A stretch of 64,000 nucleotides of DNA from Corella eumyota. Its lineage: Eukaryota; Chordata; Ascidiacea; Phlebobranchia; Corellidae. The position numbers and the translations under genes are program-made. The notes under the pieces are model-generated. The model was not told the origin of the DNA. It saw only the letters and a program-made list of their open reading frames with translations, and did no database searches. The stretch covers positions 3,038,001 through 3,102,000 of the forward strand of contig OY720100.1 in the NCBI GenBank assembly GCA_963082875.1. Direction: 5' to 3'. Shown here in pieces: positions 35,901 to 48,700 of the stretch (the stretch's first letter is position 1; each line of letters opens with the position of its first letter).

Positions 35901-38129
35901 AGGTAAATTAAATCATATACTGGCTGGTAAAGTACTTATTCTTCTTTTTTTGAATATTTAAAGAGCCTGTTTGCTGTTTGGGCATTAACGCAGGTCATAC
36001 AATTGGTCAGCCAGTTTAAATATTAAGTTTGCAAATTGACTTTAAGCAAGCAGTAATATAACGTGCTTATTAACACAACGATTCATGTAGAACATGTGTA
36101 AAACAAATTTAATCTTGTTTCAAATGTAATCTGAGTTTTCTTTTATTTAAAATAGTCGCAATCTTTTTTTTGCGAAGCTAAAGGTCAATGTGTTATTTAA
36201 CTTATATAAAACTTGCATAAAATTTTTCTAAATTAAATAAAAAATATTTTTGGCATATTGGGAAAATGTGTTTTGTTTTTATTTAGATAAAAAATGTGGT
36301 TAATTTTAAATTATTTACTTTTTTAAGCCGTTGGCATACAAATCATTTTCAAAACAAATTTAAATTTTTGGGAGGTATAAAATTATATCAAAACATATTT
36401 TGTATCGCATTAGACTGTTTCCAGCATTTAAAAATAATGTTCCTTGTAGGATTATATTGCTTTTAAAATAATTTTTTTAGTTTACAATTTTAATTAAGAG
36501 TTTATCAAAATTTGCTAATAGATTATTTATTTATTTATGAACAACATTTTTACAATTTGTTTATTTTAAAAACAATAATGTTCTATTGTTACATATGAGT
36601 GTATGTTAATTGAAAACTGTAAACAACAAAACTGTATTGTTTGACTAATACAATCAGTTAACTGTCTATTGTCTGTTGTCGGTCATAAACTACACATAAT
36701 TAGGTTTTATTTACATTTTAAGGTTTTTTAAAATAGCTTGGTAAAAATTTTACCAAATAAAAGTTTTCTTGTGTGGCCTTATGCTAGTATAAATAATTAA
36801 AATATTAATAAAGAAGTAAAAAATTGTGGATAGCAACATGAGAATCGAACCTTAGACCCTGCGGTCTAAAAAAATTTGTGATTTAGTTTAAGCAAATAAA
36901 AACTGGATGTTATAAACCACATCACATTAATATTCTGTGAAAATACATATTAAAAAACACCATTAAAATTTGTTAATGATTTTACAAAAAATCAATTCCG
37001 TTTTACCCAAACATTAGGTCATCGGAAATTTGATTATTTTTAAATTTTATTTATCTTGAAAGTTAAATAACTGGTACAAGGGTGAATATCAATTATTCTT
37101 CTTACCTTTCATATTTTTAAATACGACTTTTAATGTTTTCTAGTTCCGTATTAAAAATGAAAGGGTTCTCTTTGAATTTTTAACTACAAAGTGGTTTCCT
37201 TCATAAAAACTGACTTTGTGTATATTGATTCATGCAATAACAACAAATAATAAAACTGTTAAAACCGTATATGTCGATGTTTTAAGCCGTAACTGTCAAC
37301 TATATATACATTCTATTTTAGTAACATGATTTAACCCTATGATATAAAAAACTGGGTGATATTTTATAGAAATCACTTTGTTAAAGTTTTTTGGTTTCCC
37401 AATATTAAATTTGTATCTGAGTAACTATTAGATTTATGAAGACAATATTGAAACCGATAAGTTCTCTTCAACATATGATTACTAATATTAAATTGATTTT
37501 GAAAGTAAACAAGCAAAGTGAAATAGATTTGTTTATTTTCCGAGCAAATTGGGTGCACACTTTAAAGAACTGAGTGTTTGGAAATATCATATTTATCATA
37601 AATGTTCCTAAAAGCAATGACAAGAAATATATTACTAGTCACACCCAAGACGCTGAATAAACTTTGTACATAACCCTCCTAAACGAGAACTTAAATTAAT
37701 TGAAATTTGAGGTAAGATATTGATTTTAATAAACAAGATTTTTTTACCAGAAAAGTTATATTTATTTTAAACACTTTGATGTTCAACTTAAAAGGCGGAA
37801 GGAATTGAAAAAAGCTTTATGACAAAATGTTGTTTTTATTTCCAAGCCCATATTAAAACTGGTTAAATAATTTTAAGTTACCAGTTGTTGTGGTTTTAGT
37901 AATAATAAAGAAGTATTTGAAGTTTAAATTTTATTTAAAATAAATAAAAATTTTAAAAAAGTTTTTAAAAAATTTTCATTTGAGCAGTTCGTCCAGACGT
38001 TGTTATTTGTTGTCAGACATTTTTAATCATTTTGAAGGTGACACATTTCAAAGGCGTCATAATAATATTAGTCAATTAAATATGGTCAATGATTTTTCTT
38101 ATTGCCTTTTGCTGACATCATATTTCAGA

Positions 38130-38760
38130 ATGTAATACATATATGCCATCAGGCAGTCCAGACAGCGATGGACCCGCGTTAAGTTTTCGGGTCCGAGTGA
38201 TTTTAACAATCGACTTTTAGGGTGCGGCGACCGGCACTTTTGAGAGAAACAAAAGAGAGTGGACCGCACAGAAGAGAGAATATGAAAAAGGGGGCTGCAA
38301 ATTTTGACGGCGAATCTTATGAAGTAACTTGAAGTGAAATAGTGAATTACTCAAGAATTTTTTGAAAAAAATGTGGTAGATCCACTTTGGATTGTACGGG
38401 AGGGTTTTTGAACGGGTATTAAAATACTATACCAGCGTAAATTGTAAGTGAGTAGCTCAAAAAATCGAAGAGGTAATTTAGGCTGCCTAAAGGTTTAGAA
38501 TTAAGTAAAATATTAGCAGAACGAACGTTATTTAAAAAACCCCCCTAAAATATTATTTAAATACTGAAAACATAAATACAAAAATTAGAACTAGCAGTTA
38601 GTTCAGTTAACAGCACACGTGAAGAAGGAAGCACACCGGTAAAACTCGTAACGTTTACCGGAAAATTATAACTGTTTTCCCGCGGAGTCTTATAAAAATA
38701 TCCCGGCCTTTGTAATACACAACTTCGTCAATGGGAATGTTGTTTAAGTAAATAATATCG
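38130..38760. promoter_or_regulatory. GC-richer zone with hairpins and TATA-like box
   Basis: Base composition rises against the AT-rich surroundings. It holds GGACCCG/CGGGTCC (38170-38194), CCGGTAAA/TTTACCGG (38636-38661), TTTTCCCGCGG near 38675, and TATAAAAA at 38691-38698. It lies 1-1.6 kb upstream of the first ADAMTS coding exon, so a core promoter or 5' UTR exon is possible. No reading frame stands out. Confidence 0.35.
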
Positions 38761-39758
38761 AAAACTGATTTTATTTATTTAAAGTGCAATGTTTATTGTA
38801 AAAAGATAACGGTAAAAAATTAAACAGTTTTTTATACATAATAGCATAAGATAGTCTGATAGTCAAGTTTAGTTCTAAATCTTTGGTGCGAAAATTCTTT
38901 TTTTTTAGTTAAGTATATGTAGATTTTAAAGCCTAATTGTATGCCTCTCCCAAAATTGTGTTAATTATAGTTTAGCAGTTCCTTAGTCGATCGTCGTTAT
39001 AGAATAAACAGCAGACCTGAGGCAACGTTGAATTTAATGTAACATTTAAGCTTATTAAGCGAACTACTATCAAAAACAGGATTTAGTAACAGCCTAAAAT
39101 TTATAATATATACAAAGTCGTAACTATGACGCTATAGGTGTACTTTGTAAGTGCTTACATAGGTCAGAAAGGTAAACGGTATATTAAAAAGTTAAAAGTT
39201 GATTTGCCAAGTTGAAACAATTTTTATTTCCTTGTTGAAGTGTATATTTCCGCTTTGTTATATTTGTCGTGGGATAGACTTAGTTATAAGATCAATCGAA
39301 TATCCACTTAAACAAAGAGCACTCTTGTTATACCGTTATAGGAGTTAAGTTAAAATTTAATCTTTTTATTAATATGCAGCCTTAACTGTGTTGTTAAGTG
39401 ACTAGTTTTGATGGTGTTATCAAACAACCACTTATTGGCCATTAAAGAAGAAAAAGAACAAGCAAAACAGTTGGATATATTTAGAATTTTGCAGGCGGTA
39501 TTTACATCTTCAACGTGCCAAGCTAAATCTGTCTCTCAGGTCATTAATCAGTCGTTGGAGCGCCACTAACCAACTGGACAGCTTAAAATATCCTTGTTTC
39601 AACTACAAGTATGTAAGAATGACATCGAAAGTTTGCTTATACGTTGGCTTTAAAAGAGCAAAACTACTGAAAGGATTATCTTTTATCACCAGTTGCTGAT
39701 TTTCAACTACTACCTGTTAGGATAAAAAATACGACTTGATTGGTGTTGCCAACCAATA

Positions 39759-42700
39759 ATGACAATTGTTATACGCTTAAAAATGGCAAAATGGATTTAC
39801 ATATCATGGTATCGCACTCTTATTATAACTTTTGGTTTATTTTATTTATTTCGAGTTTCCTCCTCAAACTCATGGACGCTTAACGGCGCGTTTAACCATA
39901 AATTAAACGATAACCAAAAAGATTTATTAGACAATATTATAAAGGACGGTGAACCTTTATTTAAGGATTATAAAAGGCATAACAGTTTTCATAATAAACA
40001 CCAAGATCCAGTGATTACAGGTACTATTTAAAATAATAGATTTTATAAAACGTATATTAAAAAATTGATTATGAAATTTTACCATTTCGATATAAGTTTT
40101 TTTCTGAATGAAACGTTTATAAAATGTCGACTTTGCACCGTAGCAAAACATGTGTTTATTACGGCACCGTAACCTCTAAAACAGTTATTTACCGAGCACC
40201 AAAACACTAAAGTTAAGTGTCGGTTTGTATCCGACGCCTCTGCCGTTCGGTCCCTCGTTTTAGTCCAATTTCAAGCAACCCGATCATTACACATCGTGTG
40301 ATTGATTTGCTTGTTTTATTAATAACCCACTTCGCACCATTTTACATGTCCAATTTATCCAATTTCCCACCAATTAAGTGGTCTTCATAGAAGTGCTTAT
40401 TGATTTTAGGCCATGTTTTTGTATAATATTAAAGTATACACGACCAGCAATGTAACCTTATAACATTTAGACTTTGATTTTATGTCGCTTTTTTTATTAC
40501 CTACTTTGGCAGAAAACATCGCACATGGTTTTCATGATCACGAGCTCGTCATTCCCATAAGGATACATCACGTGACAGGAAGTCCGGTACGTCACGGTCG
40601 TCATTTTCGCACGAGGAGAAAAGATCAGGAGGAAAGACAAACAAAGAAGCCGAGAAGAAGAAGAGATTTGGAGGAGGAACGATCCCACTTTTTAAGAGAC
40701 TTGATATATTCTTCTAAAAACAAAACAAAAAACAATGGGATGTTTTATGACGTCATACCCGGTCATTTTGCCACTGACAATTTCGACCAAAATGACGTCA
40801 TAGATAATTACCTTAAAGACAATGGGTTAGACCATCGTTACGCGAATTATTCGGTTACCGCTTTTGGTAAACGTTTTCACCTTCATTTGACCCCCTTTCA
40901 AGATTTTCTGGCCCCCAATTACACTTTGCATTACATGGGTGATGCAGAACGAGAAGGGTTCGCTGGGGCTCGCTTGGACGTTCCGCGCCACTGCTTTTAC
41001 TCAGGATACGTTAACGAAAGACCAGACCACAAAGCTGTGCTGTCCGTCTGCAAAGGATTGGTAAGTTGTAAATTTAGATTTAAGGGTTAAGATTTACAAG
41101 TATCATAATACCTTGATGTATACAACCCTTTAGTTAATTCAATAATATAAATACACAATTGAACAGTTATTTTTGGTTTACATCCACGCTTTCCCAGTTA
41201 AACAATTCAGTTCTGTTTTTCACTTTTCACTTGCAGCTAGAGATAATAGCGATTGTCTTTGTCGCCAATTGCAAGTACAGCACTTTAGTTCCTCGGTTCA
41301 ATTTCGTAATTTTTATCTTGTTTGTTTTATGTAAGGAAGATTGCCTTAACTCGGAATATATTTGCGTTATGTAAACATCATTTGACCCAGGCGATAGACC
41401 GCTATTTGAAGTTTACTTAGTCAAAAAAGCGGTAACCGGCATCTTCAAATTTTTGACGTTATTTTATCCGCAACGGAATAAATAATATCATCCGCTTACT
41501 AAAGGAAAACCCACAATATCCACATAAAGACTTAACCGCTAAGCTTCTTAGATACCATAGTTAATGCCAGCTTACTATATAAAAACACTAAAAATTGGTA
41601 ATGCATAAGGATATGATAAAGTAATTCTACTAATAAGCTTGAGCCCAAAAAGAAACTTTGAATCACACCAAGTAGTTATTAGGATTATATTCTGTAAATA
41701 CAATACGCATAACTTAGCTTATAATAGCCCACAATAAGCCCACACCGCGTATATTTACATTGTAGACTATGAACATTAAATATGTCATATAATATACTTC
41801 GGATCACAGCGGAATGTGGTCCAAAGGAATGGTTAGTTTTTGTGGTAAAAATAATTGAGGCCATAATTTCTATCAGTCGACCCTAAATTTAGCTTGCTAG
41901 TACTAAAAAAAATACCATTGCAAATTGGGTCAATTTACAACCCTCTTGCTCTGATTGTAAAAAAAAAAACGTTTTCATGTGTAGAAAGTTGTCTATATAC
42001 GTAAATGCAGATGAATATTGTTTATTTGTCTTCAACCGACCACATTATTATTACCCTTTTGTGTTCTGTTTCCGAGTTGTGTGATTTCTTTGTTTAAGTC
42101 ATTACCATATACCCCCAGGCTTCGTAGATTTGCAAACGGCGATGCTGTTTTAACACTAACGGAATGCAACATTATACATTTTTCGACTCTTTCAAACCCT
42201 ATTCAGTATTTTCACTTAATTGGATGTGCATATATGTTTGTCGGTAGCTATATCCATATCTTTAATATTCACATTCCTTTTGGACAAAGCATTCACACCC
42301 CGCTGTGTAAATTCCATTTCTTCGCTATTAACTTTTCTGTTTAATTTGAGTAATATCGTACGTTTTTTCCACGCAAAAAGTAAATAATTCTGAAACGGTG
42401 TCATCTGACGCTTCTACTTCGCCCAAGCTTTTGTGCGTGAACTTTTATCATTCGTGAATATCTTATCGTTTTATTGATTTATCTTAAAACCGTAATAACA
42501 TATCTCGATTTCCCTGCACACGCGCGTTGAGCAGTTCTTAAAGTGAACATGGGCTCATCCGATATCAAAATAAACAAGTAAATCCGGTATCTTAGACTGG
42601 CGTTTCGCTCCGCTTTAAAACTGCTATATAGCGAGCAATTAATTTTGACCATCTTGAAGGCCGAAGTGCAGCATAATAAAATACAGCATTGCCAATGTTT

Positions 42701-45700
42701 TGGTTTATACAATATAATGTTTCTCTTATCTCTTAAACAAAGTTTGGTGATGACGCAATTTTTATTTCACGCATTGTGGTGACGTCATTATAACTTGCTC
42801 GGTTTGTAGGTAGACAAACAATCGCTCTTGAGAAGCACCGGTGATGTTTGTTATGCAATATACAAAGCCTACAAAATGCGGTCCACTGGGACTTTACTCT
42901 GACAAAAAAGAGTTTGCATTGACGATTTGATTGTAATTAATGTGCCGCTCAACAGGGTCAACTTTTGGGCAGTTTAATCAACCAAGTCTTTTTTAGGTTT
43001 TATTCTTGAACAATGTCAGTTTTAAACAACAATTTTAAGAGTTAGAAAACCATGATTTATTAAAGAATTTTTTCGTGAAATTTGTTTTTACATTACACAT
43101 TTTCGGTATATATAGATAGAAAAAGTTTCTTTGCAAAGCTTAAAATAAAATAAATTAAATCGTTTTTTCGAACTCTCCGACGATAGAGTTAGCAAATCCA
43201 CGCTCTGTCAACTTACAGGCACGTGAGTAAACCGGCGTTTTTTGCTACCGGTTAAGCATACAAATATATCAGCAATCTGCGTGATTTTTAGCTTTCAAAG
43301 AATGCAATAAACGTAACCACATTACCACTGATTTTAACTGTTTTGTTTTTAAACAAGCTGAGAGTTTAAAATATCCCCGCGTAAGTTAAACTTAGGAAAG
43401 TTAAAATTGAGAGCAATATACACCCATTGACCTAGTTAAGGTACATTGTTAATATAAAAAAATACGTTAAAGTATATTAAATTTATATTGGACGTCGTGT
43501 GAATATTTTATAGTCTCGTAAAATATCGTAACGACTTAGGGGGTTGTATTAGTCGAGGGTTTTAATACATTTTTATATGAAATTCTGCTTAAATTAAACG
43601 GTGATATAATGTACATAAAATAGACCATGATTTCTTTGTCAATTTTTTATTATATTATAATAAATTTTAACATTACCCAAAACTAATTCTTTTTTATAGT
43701 TTGGTGCGTTTCGGACAGATTCAACCGACTACCTCATTCAACCCGAAGTATCGAGTTCAAATCCCGCTGTGGGACACCCAGACGAAAATGAAGAAGGTAC
43801 AAAATCGCACCGAATTTTCAGAAGAAGCATTCGGTCTTCCGGAGCCAAGGGAAAGAAATTATGCGGCTTTACAGGTTAGTTAGTGCTTTACACTTCTACA
43901 GACTTAACTACAATGTTAGCTATTGTGTATGTTTATGGTTATGTTTTGATATCAGTTTGACATGACCTAACATGTAATATGACTGGTAGTGGTAATTGTA
44001 GGCTACTGATTGTTCGTTTAAGTGATTACTTGTAAGATGTCAATTTGTTTGACAGTTTAGTCATTGACAGAGGTTTTGCGGTTAAGTTTTAGTTGACTGT
44101 CTGGTTGGCAGCCAATCTTTGTTTTGGCTGATAATTGACCTTGATTTTCATGTTGTTATGTCTGCAGCTGCGTCGACTTAGGCTAGTAAGGCAGCTGTAG
44201 ACTTGGATGTGTACTATCTAGCAGCATACGCGTTCCAGTCATTCCACCTCGGTGTTTGCGGCATGGGAAAAGTTAGTAGGCACTTAAAAGCGGACGGATT
44301 TAGACCAATGTGGTAATGTCATAACAGTAACGTTGCGTAATTACTGTATTGCCTTGTACGACTTAGCTGGGGTAAAAATGTGTCTACATTCGGACAAATA
44401 CTACAACTAGCCAAAAACACTATCTTCGACATGATTAAGAATTCTGTATTACTTTTTTGGCGTTAAATTCAGTTATGTTTTTAAAACTTTTTTAATAGTT
44501 TGGTATCTAAAGTGATTTATTGTATTAAAATTTCTAGGAGAAATGTTTTAAAAAAGGCATTACCGGATTTTGTCCAACACGTTTTTTTTAATTCGTTGGC
44601 AGTCAAGTTAAAATAGTGTTACGGTCTTTTTAAAACAAACAAAATACGATATTTTTTTAAACAATTCACTAGACACAGTTTGCCCTTGATTTTTACAGTC
44701 CTCAGTTTGTGGCTCCTTGTGTTTGTGGCGACAAAAATGGCCATTGTTACAACACATACGCTCGCATAAGAACAATCGATGCAACAAGCCGTAACCGGAA
44801 AGCCTAAACAAGCCAACTTGAGGCTCACATTTCACATTACAGCGCGGTTTCCGATATGGTAATAAATTAATGCGATTTACTAGTATTAAGCTCTCCGCAA
44901 CAACAATTATATTATAAACAAGCAAGCCTTACTTATATTAGGCTTTTGGGATATAGATGAAATGTACTACAAAGGAATAACAAAAGAAACTTTGCATAGC
45001 TAACCTAATTCCTATAACCGCACTAAAGCAATGGCGCAAAAATAAACTTTTAGCTAAAACCTAAACCAAGTGAAATTCAAAATAAACATATAGGTCCATG
45101 TTTTGTTTTTTGATGAATTTGCCCGTGAAGTCGGGGCAGTAATTGTTGGCTTAACATCGAATTAGTCGTGAAATTTGTTGGATGTGGGTTTTTGAACGTT
45201 GGGATAACTATTCACGTTCTTTAGAAGCCATACAAATGTTCTAAAAAATGATGGATAAACTAGACCACACACAACTACAATAAAACACCTGCTGGTATAT
45301 AAGCGAAAGGGACTGGTATTTTTAAAGATAAAAGTCTATTTACAAAATTATTACTTGATTGTTGGCGATAGTTTTAATTAAAATGCTCAATACAGTAACC
45401 CATATATATATATATATATAGGTATCCATTATGAAATAGTATGTTACTAACGCCAAAAAACATTAAAAATTTTGGCAGTAAATCCTTCGTTAATACACGA
45501 AAAACATTTAAAGGTACCAGTTTTTAAAAGCGAAAAGCGGACTCCGGTTTTGATCTACCAATATTGCATATATTAAATGTGCGAATATAGCTTTTCACTT
45601 TCTTGCAAGATTGTCCCGTTATTTACTTATCGTCGAATCAAGATAACTTTTTAAATTGCCAATTGCTAAGAGAGAAATTTTTTATCTCGACGATCTGTGC

Positions 45701-48700
45701 ATTTTTGTATTGCAAGCGCGTGCTTGCATTTTTTTAACAAAGGTGAATTGCCAACATTTTTGCATTAAAACACTTCGGTCAGGATTGAATTTTTTTATAC
45801 CCCCTTACCCCGCCTCTAAAAATACAGAGGCCCCTCGCTTGAATGGCGTTGTCGGCAAACATAAAAGCGGGAATTACGCGTAGAAGGACAACTTCAAACA
45901 GCTTGTAAGGTGCAGTAAATTGTTGTTGAAAAAGGAGCCACCTTTGTAAGGACAAGTTACGTAACCGTATGCAGGCAAATCTCGATCCGCCTGGCCAAGT
46001 AGAGTGTAAACTTTGATGTTTGTTTGTTTGCGTTTCTAGCATACTTGAAAGCAAAAGTGTCGGCTCGTGGTCTTAGCTTTCCTACACACTTTTTCTTGGT
46101 AAAACAAACATTTAAATTATTGTATAACTGTTGTAATGCCTTTTGAAACATTGAGTTATTGCACTTATTACCATTTAACATTGGCCGCCTAAAATATTGG
46201 TTTAAAAGCTATTTCAAAGGATTTATGTAACTTTTAAAGAACACAGGGTTAGAACCGAAGATGTTGTTAAATTATAAACTTAATTAACATGAGATAATGC
46301 TGGTCTTAACTTTCACATGTGAATAAAATACATGTTTGAATTGGAGACAGTGCAAACACGATTTTAAAACACAAACACTTTCGTAATGACACACACCATT
46401 GGCCATCGCGAGTTCTTTTTTATGACCAACCTTCAGCTTTGGTGTTTGCTTTTACCTGAATTTTACGTCATGTTTTGAGACAATGTACGTCCTTATCTGA
46501 CGTCATATTTTTAACTTTTTTTGAAAAAGACCATGTCGAACTTTCACATAATGATGCATTTCCGCCTACCCCGATTTATGGGTTACGTCATTGGTTAAGT
46601 AAAAATCCAAACCATGACGAAAGCGACTCGGCCTTAACCATCAATAAATTACTTGGTTGTGATTCGGATATAACAACACAAAAGCCCTTTCCGTTTTGCG
46701 GATAGCGAGTGTACGATATTAAAATATCGGCCGCGGGCTATATTAAACGATACAGAGTTTGCTACAGAAACATTGCTTTGATTTAAAACAGTTTAGTGCT
46801 TTGTTGTAAGATATCCCGCCCGAAAAAACTTATCGTTACGACCGACGTAGTGTGTTTGGGGAACAGGTGATGGCTACAAACAAGCGGGCGATACAGCTTT
46901 AAAACCCAACGTCCGTTTTTGGTAACTTTAAACCAATTTTGACACTTTTTTATAGCCTAGTCTTTAAAAGAAACACATTTTTAACACGGTTGGGGGTTTG
47001 TTAATAGAAAAATGGGGTTTACACCTATGTAACCCCCTAATAAACTAGTTTTGTAAGTGCTCCCGACATTATTGGCAACATTAGACAACTGGTGACAGAC
47101 TAAATAATCCACATTTTAAGAGTTCGTAAAACTAATGACGATTTTTAGGTTTTAGTCTTTAATATTTCAAAGCATACCTACATGTTGTTAGGCTATTAAA
47201 TCACAAATCAACGTAATATTAAATGCACTAACCGCTTCATTGTGTTGGATTGTTTATTGATAATATCTACGATAATCTCAGTTTGATTTTGAGTGACAGC
47301 CACGTGGTAATCATTCTTATTTCAAACGACGCCAATTTGTCTCAAACTTTTGTTTATTTTACAAAAGGTTGGCAAATATAAACTCTATTTATCGGTTATC
47401 CTGTTTTCAGTTAATAAAAACATTCAAATTGTCGGAAAATTGAATTAATATAAACATGTAAATATTAATAGAGTCGTGTTAATGTTTAGGTTTAATTAAA
47501 ATGCTAATATTAGGTTTTGTATCGTTCAAAAAAGGGCGTTGTAAACTCCTGGCGAAAACGACGATTTTGATTTTTAGAAGAATGTTAGATTTTCGGAGTA
47601 TTTCACAATGACAATCGCTGTCGCCGAGTTATGAATGATAGAGCAATCGTTTGTAATAGCCGCTTACAGCATATAATCTTCGCCCTATATTGCTTACAAT
47701 AGACATAAATGTATTGTACGAAGTGGTTATACAGAGATTTGATAACCAAGTACTTCGCTTTTGTGTAACCATCCTATGATATGTTGAATTGCCTCGTTCG
47801 TCCGCCTATCTTACATTTCGATCATTTTTTGCCTATTGTAAATCATAAAACTACTACTTCAAACTAAAAATTATTTTTAACCACATTTTATCAACTTTGT
47901 TTTATTCTAAATGTAAACTTGGTTTATTTTAAAACTTGCTTAATTTTAATGGTTTATTATCGATCCAAAGTCACCTATTAAAAAAGTTTATTTTTTGTTT
48001 TAAAAATCATAGCCGGCACATCGTCTTAAAATAAACTTTTCGCGGCAATAAAACCCGCGCAAAAGGATGCGGTTTTACGTAATAATACAACAATATTTAA
48101 AGCCATACTTTGACATATTATAAGGCAATCTGGTTAAATAATTTCCGATATATAGGCAATTAAAGTTTGCATTTTATTATTAAATATTACTTTTAACACC
48201 TTTTATTTTTTTTAGAACCTGAATCGAATTTAAAAGCTGGTGACAAAGCTCAAATTGACATCGGTTCGGGCAACGACGTTCTAGAATCTCTTACCAAACT
48301 AGTTGAGGAAAACTCCAAACCCAGCAAAACTCAAATCCAATCGCAGAGAAGAATTCTTGAGTCAGAGGCTAGCAAACAACGTCTTAAAACATCCCGGCGT
48401 CGATTGCACTTTCTCAGGTCAAGGTCCAATTATGACGTCACAAATTATTCGTCATCCAAAAATCTGCTAAAACAAATGTTTACAACGGACTATCGCAGCG
48501 GTCGAAAATCGATTTTTAAGACGATGAATAATGACGAAGCAAGATCGAGAAAGAAAAGATATATTTCCTATCCACGCAACGTTGAAGTGATGGTAACGGC
48601 GGATAACGCGATGTTGAAAGCTCATGACGACGTGGAACATTACGTTTTAACCCTGATGGCAATTGTAAGTATCTTAATATTACCCTAAAATGTAAAAAAT

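Larger units (their letters stand above)
32113..39758. other. Gene-poor 7.6 kb interval upstream of ADAMTS
   Basis: I find no supported coding exon, SINE or RNA gene. Short frames here have no recognisable protein. It probably holds the GNB1L 3' UTR and ADAMTS regulatory DNA or 5' UTR exons. Landmarks are a perfect CRE-like palindrome near 32.9 kb and a GC-richer zone with hairpins and a TATA-like box at 38.1-38.8 kb. Confidence 0.6.
43875..48215 (+). other. ADAMTS intron 3
   Basis: 4.3 kb, the longest intron seen. Contains a 12-bp stem hairpin at 44160-44202, a TA microsatellite and a TGACGTCA at 46498-46505. Small frames in it match nothing I know. Confidence 0.6.

Noticed and set aside
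36835-36875. Sequence like a tRNA T-arm (gagaatcgaacc)
   Set aside because: Too short, with no SINE body or tail next to it; not enough to call a copy.
32113-39758. Search for a hidden gene or mobile element
   Set aside because: No frame, terminal repeat or family motif could be supported; recorded as a gene-poor interval instead.
42018-42344. 108-codon hydrophobic plus-strand frame
   Set aside because: The ADAMTS exons either side join in frame without it, and the sequence has no domain I recognise.
45779-46054. Minus-strand open frame with partial overlap by another frame
   Set aside because: No family resemblance and no splice context; it is in a long ADAMTS intron.
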